Shown here: piece by piece, positions 55,425 through 64,000 of the stretch | Numbering within the stretch: the first letter of the stretch is position 1 | Layout: each line of letters begins with the position of its first letter | DNA from: Phytophthora colocasiae | Lineage: Eukaryota > Oomycota > Peronosporomycetes > Peronosporales > Peronosporaceae | DNA: 64,000 nt | Direction: 5' to 3' | Assembly (NCBI GenBank): GCA_018806915.1 | Contig: JAGKQI010000047.1 | Span: forward strand, 496,001 to 560,000 | Position numbers and translations under genes: made by a program | Notes under the pieces: generated by a model | What the model saw: the letters and a program-made list of their open reading frames with translations, nothing else | What the model was told of the DNA's origin: nothing | Database searches by the model: none

Positions 55425-58045
55425 CTAGTCCGCTACTCCAGCGCCAACAAGTACAAGTAAGTCCTTGAGCTTCGACTTGTCTAGAGGCTTCGTAAACGTG
55501 TCTGCCGGATTAACCGTTCCTTTTACCTTGTAGATCCCCACTACACCTTTCTCAACTTGCTCCCGCACATAGTGCCAACGCAACTCAATGTGCCGTGTGC
55601 GACGACTGTAACTTGGATTCACCGCCATAATGATCGCTGCTTGGTTGTCAATTCCAAGTCTCAGCTTAACACTGTGGTGCGGCAATATTTCCTGCAAAAT
55701 GTTGCTTTCCGCTACAGCCTCCATTGTTGCTTCACACGATGCCACATATTCTGCTTCCGCCGAAGAAAGCGCTACGATAGACTGTCGACGTGACATCCAC
55801 GAGATTGCACCTCCAGCTAACGTAAACACGAATCCTGTTGCGCTCTTACGTGACTCTGGATCATTTGCCCAGTCACTATCACAGTAACCTTCCAGCACAA
55901 CCTCCTGCGGTGCTTTCGTATTCCGGTTGTAAGTGATGCTATACTCAATTGTACCTGCCAGATACCGCAGCACACGTTTCAAAGTGCCCACATGCTTGGC
56001 CGACGGCTTGGCTACAAATCTGCTGAGCTGCCCGACAACAAATGCCAGATCAGGACGAGTTCCAGTAGCTAGGTACATGAGCATTCCAATTGCCTTTCGA
56101 TAAGGAAAGCTGGTATCCGACTCTTCACTATCTCCAAGCTTGCATTGGTCTCCATGGGGTTTCCCACTGCATGAGCATGCTCGTATCCGAAAGTCTCCAG
56201 AATCTCACGAGCATACTTGCTCTGACTCACAGTGATGTACTCGCTCGACTGCATGACCTCAATTCCCAGGTACTGCGTCAGTAACCCCTGGTCCTTGATA
56301 CCGTAGGCCTTATCAATCTCTTCAAACAAGTTGCACTTGCTTGCCTCACTGTTGGTCGCCACGAGAATGTCATCCACGTAAATGAGCACCATCATGATCA
56401 CGTCTCCATCAAAGTGATAGTATAGACAAGGCTCAGTCAGTGAGCGTTGAAAACCGTGCTCGCGCAGCCACCGATTTAACTCGGTATTCCACTCTCTTCC
56501 TGACTGCCTCAGCCCGTACAAAGCTTTCACCACGACGTACATGTGTCCGTCAATTTCACACGGGTAGCCATCAATGGACCGTAAGTACTGCCTGATACCT
56601 AGCAATGCGTTCAAATATGCCGTATTCACATCACCACCATATAGGTCCAGGTTCAGAACGGCTGCAAGCGCTATCAGCATTCGCAAAGATGACAAACGGG
56701 CCACCGGTGCAAAAGTCAAAACAAAGTCGATTCCAGGTCTCTGGTGATTTCCCAGAACAACCACACGTGTCTTAAACCGGATGACGTATCCCTGGTGATC
56801 TGACTTCAACGCATAAACCCACTGCGTGCTTATCGGCTTAGCATCAGCAGGTACCTGGTCACGTGAGATTTCCTCAATGACCCCTTTCTCCCTCAGTGCC
56901 GCCATTTCCAGCAGCTCTGCTTCTTTCCAGTAGTTTGCAAACCTCGAGCGCATTGCCTCCCTATGGTTCCGGGGCATCTTGATACTGTTCGCACGTATCG
57001 GTTGTCCACGCTCATCCAGTATGCGAGATGTGGCTTGCATCACGTTCACCACGAAATCATCCAAATACTTAGGCCTACGACGCTCACTTGCTTCGCGAAG
57101 TCCCGTCCGAGTTCGTTTTGCGTCTAGTTTGGCTGCGTCATGCTCCACTCTTTTCGCTTCTGAAGAAGTCTCACTGCGGTGAGTGCGTTTTCCAGTCTGT
57201 CTCGGTGGCATTAGTGTGCTAGCGTCTACTACTTCCGGCTGCACGCTTTCCCCATTCACCGATTCAGTACTGCTGTTTGCTGGTTCGAATGCACTCGCCA
57301 CTGTGACTTGATCATCATCGATTCCTTCCATGGCATATTCTTCACCATCGGATCCATCACTTGCTGCAGTCGATGAGCACTCAGCATCTTCCAGCTCACT
57401 TGGTGCCTCAATTGGTTCAGTAGGCACAGTCAAGTTCACCTCCACTGGATCTGCACTAGCTTCTTCAGCTGTACAGTTGCCATCCGCACTAGTTTCAGCA
57501 ACGCCACTACCTACGTCACTAGTTTCCGCCACATTACTAGCTTCAGCAAACTCCACGTTCAGTGAATTCGTCACCTTGCTAGGTTCCGTGTTGACATCAA
57601 ATTCCTGGGTCGGCGGTTGTTGTCCAAAGCGTACGTGACGATGTAGTTCTCGGTCAGTATCGTCCTCTACGTATTCTGCTCCATCCACGAAACTCACTTC
57701 GTCCACTAAACTCACTTCGTCGCCCCCCTCGAGCTCCATAGAGTGTTCACTCATGGGCTCGCCAAAAGTTTCGGTAGGTTCGACGCTGCTTAACTCATCG
57801 CTGACATTCACAGTTTCATTCTCAGCAAGTAAGCTAGCTTGCTTACAGTGTAATGACTCTAGGTCACTGTCCTCCACATCCACGTCGTGGCGATCACGAT
57901 ACACAGTGTCTTCAGATACTCTCAAATCTGCCACGAACTTGACCGTTCGTTCATCAGGAAAGTATACCTTGCATCCCACGACGTCCTCTGTAACGGGGAT
58001 GTTACACGAATGTTTCTCGTTGGTGTGTGACACACGTGGATACAT
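55425..58045 (-). mobile_element. 5'-truncated Ty1/copia retrotransposon (RT-RNase H part)
   Basis: The minus-strand frame from 58045 has an acidic, Glu/Ser/Thr-rich linker, then the copia reverse transcriptase: ISTQWVYALK, FAPVARLSSLRMLIALAA, GGDVNTAYLNALL, VVKALYGLRQSGREW and IYVDDILVATN (about 56375). At about 56130 the frame shifts by one; RNase H then follows (GTRPDLAFVVGQLSRF, ALSSAEAEYVASCEA, VKGTVNPADTFTKPLDK) and ends at 55425. Gag, protease and nearly all of integrase are missing at the 5' side, so the copy is dead. It ends in a purine tract and LTR start at 55399. Confidence 0.85.
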
Positions 58046-58110
58046 TTATGTGGGTACATAATAGTGTGTGACACTCATGATACATTTATGTGGGTACATA
58101 ATGGTGTGGC
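58023..58110 (+). repeat. tandem repeat of about 41 bp
   Basis: Two nearly complete copies (GTGTGTGACAC...GATACATTTATGTGGGTACATAAT) plus a partial third. It overlaps the 5' edge of the truncated copia frame and may mark its breakpoint. Confidence 0.6.
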
Positions 58111-58169
58111 ACACACGAGTAGATACGTAGATGGCCTCAGAGCCTCACGTTACATTTTGATTAGGATTT

Positions 58170-58409
58170 AGTATGTTAGATACTAAATCCGTTACATTTA
58201 GGATTAGGACAATAAAGTCAATAAAAATCAGTTTGCATTTTACATAGTTAGTGTTAGTCCTTTGTTATAGGGACACTGACTCTGTGAGTCCCGTATTTAG
58301 TGGACTACTTGGTTCTTGTATAGAACCGAAGGCTAGTGCCTTGCAAGCAGGACTCTACGAGTCAACTAAACTTCCTCTGTGCCGTGCACACCTACGCAGC
58401 CCCGCTGCA
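58170..58409 (+). repeat. probable 5' LTR of the gypsy element
   Basis: Tentative limits. The start is near TGTTAGATACTAAATCC (about 58170). Inside are AATAAA-type signals (about 58210-58228) and GAGTC-containing short repeats. The end could be CTGCA (58405-58409), two bases before TGGTAGCACTTG (58412 on), a possible tRNA primer-binding site. No second copy is in view to confirm the limits. Confidence 0.4.
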
Positions 58410-58466
58410 TCTGGTAGCACTTGTAGTCAATCCAACTCCTGAGTTGAAGACTGTTTCTCTGTGAGA

Positions 58467-59438
58467 ATGGAGCCAGAAGCATACGCTCACTTGACTCCGA
58501 GTCAGCGGGACACGCTTAACAAGCTTACGTCCTTGCTGGGCCCCGAAGGTATGGCGCACCTTGCGTCCCAAGGGCCGGAGGCCGTCAACGCGCGTCTTGA
58601 GGCATTTGCCTCGTACGAAAACGCTCTCGTTGAGCACATCCAACGGAATGTAAAAGGAGTTAACCCCGCTCCGAGAGCTAAGCCCGTCACGCTCAGCGTG
58701 AAGACCTTTCACGGGCACGAAGGAGAGAACCTCCAGTTGTGGACCCGAGAGGTCGAAATGGCCATGGGAGCCGCTATGCTCCAGTTGGAAGGCCAACGCG
58801 TGGCGTTCGCCATCTCTAAGCTCGAAGGGCGAGCACGAGAATGGGCCTTGACGTCTGGGACGTCGGTAGAAATGGCCTTCCCCACTTGGGGTGAGCTTAA
58901 GGTCAAGCTTACGCAAGTGTTTGCTCCGCCTAACCAGGCGTATCGCGTGCGGTCACGCTTCCTTGCTTGCCGACAGGGCAAGAAGGACCTGGTGGACTAT
59001 GTCCAAGAGCTGCGCACGCTCATTGCCGGCATGGCTGCCGACCCTCTACCTGAGGTGGTCACCGTGACCATCTTCATGGAAGGTTTACGAGCTGGCGTGG
59101 CCAGAACGGAGGCATTCCGTCAGAATCCTCGCACCTTCGAGGACGCTGTCAGCGTGGCATTGAATGCCGAACACAACTTTAAGTTGTCGAGGGTCGGTGC
59201 TAACAGCACAGGGTCCGGGGGACCCGAGCCCATGGACCTCAGCTATGCTGAAGATGAAGTAGCCGAGCTACGAGCTGCGGTGCAGCGTATGAGCACCTGC
59301 CGGTGCTACACGTGTGGTAGTCCCACACATCTGAGGCCCAACTGCCCTCTGCGCAAAGAGCGCGCCGGCCAGAATGGCCGCAACCCTGCCGCGGTTCCCG
59401 CTTTGGGCTCTGCCCAGGGAAACGAAGGCTCCCAGTAG
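58467..59438 (+). CDS. Ty3/gypsy gag with zinc knuckle
   Basis: 323 aa from the ATG at 58467. The capsid-like helical domain includes [23 protein letters not shown] sequence, [20 protein letters not shown], and [20 protein letters not shown]. The C terminus has one CCHC knuckle ([15 protein letters not shown]). Stops at TAG 59436-59438; the pol frame is already open there in the -1 frame, consistent with frameshift expression of pol. Confidence 0.88.
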   Translation: MEPEAYAHLTPSQRDTLNKLTSLLGPEGMAHLASQGPEAVNARLEAFASYENALVEHIQRNVKGVNPAPRAKPVTLSVKTFHGHEGENLQLWTREVEMAMGAAMLQLEGQRVAFAISKLEGRAREWALTSGTSVEMAFPTWGELKVKLTQVFAPPNQAYRVRSRFLACRQGKKDLVDYVQELRTLIAGMAADPLPEVVTVTIFMEGLRAGVARTEAFRQNPRTFEDAVSVALNAEHNFKLSRVGANSTGSGGPEPMDLSYAEDEVAELRAAVQRMSTCRCYTCGSPTHLRPNCPLRKERAGQNGRNPAAVPALGSAQGNEGSQ

Positions 59439-62400
59439 ACGCGGGGCGGTCTACTGGGGAAGAACTGAGTTCTGCAGTGCGTGAGAGGCACTGGGGCTCA
59501 GCCCCGAAGAGCTCCGTGCTCTTAAACACGGAACGTGTGAGCAAGCAGGGCTTGCTGGTCGTCCATGTGGACGTGAAGGGCTTCAAGAAGCCGTGGATCG
59601 TGTTGATCGATTCGGGAGCGTCTGGCAACTATGTCAGACGCTCCACCGTTGAGGGTAGTCAGCAATATGCTGAGGCGCTTCGAGCGCGAAGAGGTGACAC
59701 CGTCACTGTCCGTCTAGCGACGGGCGTCCGTGTCACGGTGGCCAAGGTCCCCATGGACCTGCGGCTGAAGTTCTTGGACTTCGATAGCGTGGAACGCTGC
59801 TTGGTCCTGGACCTGGATTCGAGGTACGACCTCATCCTTGGCATGGCGTGGCTGGAGCGCCACGAGCCATGGATTGATTGGAGGTCGAAGACCTTAGGTG
59901 CTACGCACTTCTCTCCTAGTGGAGCTTTGGCGAGTCATGAACCCACCTCTGCTAGGAAGCAGAAGCGCTATTGGCGCGAGCATCGAGCCGAGTCGGCTAT
60001 GATGCTGGAAGTCGGTGTGTCCGAGTTGGTGGACAGCGCCGAGTGCGAGGACCGCAGTCCTGTTGAGCGCGTAGCGCTGGTTGACAGTGAGTCAACGTGT
60101 GGGCAAAGCTCACGTAACCCCTGTGGGGCGGCACGTACTCCGCCGAGTGACGCCGGTCATGGACCGTCACTGGATGCCGATGGCATCGGCGCCTTACCAG
60201 GCCGTGAACTGTGGGGCGGCACGTACTCCGTCGAGTGATACTGGTCGTGGACCAAGTCGATCGCTGAGTGTCTCTGACACTGGACCTGTTACGGTCATTG
60301 ATTGTGCAGCGGCACGTACTCCGCTGAGCGGCATCGGTCGTCGACCGAGTGGATCGCAGAGTGTCACTGACACTGGGCCTGAAGGGGCCGAAACCTGTGC
60401 GGCGGCACGTACTCCGTCTAGTGACGTCGGCGGTAGACCGAGTCAGTCACTGAGTGTCACTGACACTGGGCCGGGCAAGGCCATAACCTGTGCGGCGGCA
60501 CGTACTCCGTCGAGTGGACGTTCGTCGGCTAGGCGACGACGTCGTAAGGCCCTATGGGCGAGACGCTCTGCGTCTGAGTCGTCCGTGACGTCAAGTGTCA
60601 ACGCACGGGAGGGCTGTGGGCAGCTATACACTCTGGTTGATGGAGTGGACGGCAGTGCCGAAGGCAGCGTCCTGCTGGACGGACTGCCGAGTGTTGACAA
60701 GCTCCTTGAGCTAGAAGAGATGTCGTTCGCCGACTTTGGCGATGCCTTGAAGGCTGGCGAACTCGCCGAGGTGGTCATCGTTCGACCTGAGGAGGAGTTA
60801 AACTTATCGTCCCTCGTAGACGAGTCCGTCTTGGCCGAGGTCAAGAAGGCGCTGAGCGCCAGGAGTGGATCGGAGATCCTCAAGAATCCCTCGGATCCCT
60901 TCTACTCCTTGCTGAAGGAATATGGAGACGTTGTCTCAAAGGAACCACCGAGTGGCCTGCCTCCTGACCGAGGCGTTCGTCACGAGATCGACTTAGTTCC
61001 CGGAACTAAATACTGCGTGACCCGGCAGTGGCCTCTTCCTAAAGAGCAATGCGACGTCATTGACGCCTTCTTCCGTGCTAAGCACGCGGCGGGTCTCGTG
61101 CGCGAGAGCAAGTCTCCGCACTCCGCGCCAACGTTCTGTGTCAGAAAGCCGAATGGCAAGTGGCGTATCGTTCACGCTTTTAACAAGCTCAACGCTGCCA
61201 CGATTCCGGCGCAGACGCCGATTCCTAGGAAGGATGTTCTTCAGAACAACATGGTGGGTTGCACCATGTACAGTGCGCTCGACTTAGTCGATGGCTACTA
61301 TCAGCTGCTCATGCGAGCCAGTGATATTCCGCTTACAGCGGTGAGCACCCCGAGCGGTATGCTCTGGGAGTGGCTCGTCATGCCCCAAGGGCTGTCGAAT
61401 GCGCCTGCAACGTTCAATCGTCTAGTGACGCAGTTGTTCAGGCCCCTACGGGCATTCGCACAGACGTACTTTGACGATGTGTTCGTCCACAGTCGTGCTG
61501 AGCACGGGAAGACTGATGTCGAGGTACACGTGGAACACGTGAGAGCAGTGCTCGAGTGCATGCGCACCAACAAGTTGTACGCCAACGCGGACAAGTGCGT
61601 CTTTGGCGCGGAAGAAATCCCTTTCTAGGGTGCTTCATTGGGAAGCATGGCCTTCGTGCTGATCCAGCAAAGGTCAAGGCCATTGTGGACTGGCCGGTTC
61701 CCTTGAACCAGAAGGACTTGCGTAAGTGGCTGGGCTTGGCCAACTACTTGCACAAGTACAGCGAGAACTACGCTGAGTTGGCTCGGCCACTGTCGGATCT
61801 CCTTAAGAAGGATGCCGAATGGGTATGGCGTGCTGAGCACGAGAGTGCGTTCACTCGTATCAAGGATAGCCTGCTTCAGGCACCGATACTGGCGTTGCCA
61901 GACCCCGATCGTCCGTTCATCGTCGTCTGTGACGCCTCGGACTTTGCCATCGGCAGTGCGTTGCTACAAACGGACGCCGACGGGCGCGAACGCGTCATTG
62001 CGTTTGAGTCTCGGCAGCTCAAGGCTGCTGAGAAGAACTATCCAGTTCATGACAAGGAGCTACTTGCGATGAAGTACGCTCTCGTCAAATTCAGGGTTCA
62101 CCTGCTCGGCTCCAAGCCGTTTGTGATCTACACGGATCATGCGTCACTACGCACAGCGACGCAGTCGCCTCACCTCTCGCAGAGGATGGCCCGATGGCTC
62201 TCCTTCTTTGCGGAGTATAACTTCGAGGTGAAGTACAAGCCTGGCAGGCAGAACGTCCTCGCTGACGCGTTATCACGTCGCCCGGACTATGAGCTATCTC
62301 ATGTCACCTCGGTGACGTCGTCCGTGACGGACATGGTTCGAGCAGCGTACGCTCAGGACGACTCTTGTGTCGCGCTGCTTCAAGCTCTAGGGAGCGATGA

Positions 62401-63783
62401 GTTTAAGGACTCAAATGTGACTCTGTCACGACGCCTAAAGGCGAGACTCCAACGCTATAGCCTGGAAGGCGGTCTGCTGTACTACAGCACGGGTCAGGAT
62501 GACCCACCACGTGTGGTGGTTCCTCACGATGAGGACCTGAAGTATCGCATCCTCTATGAGGCCCACGACACGCCCACAAGCGGCCACCTCGGTCGCGAGA
62601 AGACCTACGGCTCGGTGAGCTCCATGTACTGGTGGCCGAAGATGTACAAGTGGGTCAGCACATATGTGCACACGTGCGAGACGTGTCAGCGGGTTAAACC
62701 CTCGCCGCATGCGGCAGCGCCTTTGGCGAGCTTGCCTGTACCCTCTGGGTGTTGGCAGTCCATGAGTATGGACTTCGTGTTTGGCCTGCCGAAGGATACG
62801 GCAGGCAACACGGGCGTTGTGGTCTTTGTTGACCGTCTGAGCAAGATGGCTCACCTAGCGGCTGTGCCGGACACCGTCGATGGCGCTGGTACAGCGACGA
62901 TCTTTATCGATCGGGTCTTCCGCCAGCATGGGCCGCCAGAGACTATTGTCTCGGATCGAGACCCCCGTTTCACGGGTCACTTCTGGACGTCCGTCTTCAA
63001 AGTGCTTGGCACTCGACTGGACATGTCCACGGCGGATCATCCGCAGACCGACGGTCAGACTGAACGCGTGAACCGCGTCCTGGAGGACATCCTCCGCAGC
63101 GTATGCGCTGAAACGCCGAAGCGTTGGAGCGCTATGCTCCCTCTCGTTGAGTTCTCAATGAACAACGCGGTGCATGCCTCGACAGGCTTCACCCCGTTCT
63201 ACGTGAACGGCCTTGCGCATCCGCGCGTCCCGCTCACTCCGCCACGCGGTAGCCTTGGGCTTGGTGGGGGAGAGGCTGTGCCGTCGCTCGACTCCGAGCT
63301 TGCTGATGTCAGCCCCTTGCTGTTCGCAAGCAAGTCGATGACTTCCTCTCGATGAGGCTTAGCGTCTTACGCCGTGTGCGTGACGCAATGGCTGAAAGCC
63401 AAGATGTTCAAAAGGAACAAGCTGATGCCAAAGGCAGAAGCAACATGTGGGAGTTCAAGGTCGGTGACCACGTTTTATTAAACGCTAAGAACCTGCCTAC
63501 ACACGCAGTGTCAGCCGTCTTCAAGACGAAGTTGCGGCCGCGCTTCATTGGACCGTTCACGGTCGTGGCCAAGAAGGGCCTGGCATACACGCTTGACTTG
63601 CCAAAGCGTATGCGAACACATCCTGTGTTCTACGTGGGCTTGCTTAAGCCATATCGGGACCCTGCTCTTGTGAGTTCTGGAGGAGCTGGCGCCGAGTCGG
63701 ACGAAGGCTGCACGGCAGCAGGTGGCAGAGCCACAGGTGGTTGCATCCGAACCAACAGGTCTTGTCAATCCGGAGCAACGTGA
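59435..63783 (+). pseudogene. Ty3/gypsy pol (protease, RT, RNase H, integrase), frameshifted
   Basis: Order: retropepsin LIDSGASGNYV (about 59603); a linker of five 93-bp repeats; RT with LDLVDGYYQLLM and YFDDVFVHS (about 61470); RNase H with VVCDASDFAIGSALLQ (61925), IYTDHASL; integrase zinc segment HLGREKTYGS...CETCQRVKP (62585-62700), catalytic core MDFVFGLP, SDRDPRF, TERVNRVL (63060); C-terminal GPFTVV and HPVFYVGLLKPY. Four breaks are visible: a 5-bp loss between the first two linker repeats (60128/60216), one base missing near 61622 (the frame hits TAG at 61626-61628), one shift near 63333, and one near 63680. The downstream frame (VASEPTG, RDARGHRP) remains open to the window edge. Confidence 0.88.
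60128..60560 (+). repeat. 93-bp tandem repeat in gypsy pol linker
   Basis: Five copies start at 60128, 60216, 60309, 60402 and 60495 at GCGGCACGTACTCCG. Spacing is 88, 93, 93 and 93. Each unit encodes about 31 residues (AARTPSSD...GRGPSRSLSVTDTGP type). The short first interval (88, that is 93 minus 5) exactly accounts for the change of reading frame. Confidence 0.85.
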
Positions 63784-64000
63784 TGCTCGAGGTCATAGAC
63801 CCGCTGATGCAGCACCAGAGGCGACTCAGACCGGTCCCCGCGACTCTAGGTCTCCTCGAGACCAGTCGCTAAGCGATGGGTCGGATGACCGACGTGGTGG
63901 TCGTGCTCCTTCACCGAGCCGACGCGGGTCTGCAAGCAATGCAGCGCGTCTACACTCGCAGCGCGAGAACCCATCGACCGCTCGTCCTCCTCCTGCTCTG
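63784..64000 (+). other. gypsy 3' coding tail, element continues beyond window
   Basis: Reading from 63779 (RDARGHRPADAAPEATQ) stays open to the last base, Arg/Ser/Pro-rich. It is the integrase C-terminal extension in another frame. The 3' LTR is not reached. Confidence 0.6.

Overview
This window looks like nuclear DNA of an oomycete, most likely Phytophthora or a close relative. The genes are compact and closely packed. Introns are 55-100 bp, often with a CTAAC-like branch site before CAG or TAG. The repeats (a Crypton tyrosine-recombinase element, Ty3/gypsy and Ty1/copia retrotransposons, a MULE fused to a Ulp1 protease, and mariner-like elements with TA target sites) are typical of oomycete genomes. 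I saw no rRNA, tRNA or CRISPR array. Species assignment is inference.

Layout. 1-4.2 kb is repeat debris: a copia gag fragment and two complementary halves of one Crypton recombinase in opposite orientations. 4.5-45.9 kb is a gene-rich block. In order: CAF-1 large subunit, cytochrome c oxidase subunit Vb, an RWP-RK plus Myb factor, a secreted FGE-like protein, a CHAT protease/STAND ATPase/SH2 fusion, a membrane-anchored aspartic protease, a CoA-type Nudix hydrolase, a four-KH RNA-binding protein, a tail-anchored coiled-coil protein, three unrecognised genes, a PH protein, a TLS1/C9orf78 splicing factor, a DUF4833 protein, a TauE/SafE transporter, a small protein, MCM3, an LRR protein, a GH6 cellulase, a nitroreductase, a mitochondrial sulfite oxidase and a bZIP-like protein. 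45.9-48.7 kb holds a mariner-like insertion, a degenerate sulfite-oxidase paralogue and a short TA-flanked element. 48.9-53.1 kb is a MULE-Ulp1 transposase gene. 53.8-55.2 kb is a GH30 glycosidase with a premature stop. 55.3-58.0 kb is a 5'-truncated copia element. From about 58.2 kb to the window edge is a gypsy element with several frameshifts.

Most interesting. (1) The 14-17 kb gene joins a CHAT (caspase-like) domain, an NB-ARC-type ATPase and a STAT-like SH2 domain through one phase-0 intron; this resembles a signalling or death-type receptor with an animal-like phosphotyrosine reader. (2) A DNA-binding protein combines RWP-RK with a SHAQKYF-type Myb. (3) Sulfite handling may be locally clustered: a TauE/SafE transporter with a mitochondrial-type leader, a sulfite oxidase, and a paralogue that has lost part of its active site. 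(4) A mariner-like element has landed 20 bp before a start codon, splitting a bidirectional promoter of about 119 bp.

Gene models were read by eye. Exon joins are given where splice motifs, phase and family conservation agree. Function beyond conserved motifs is inference.
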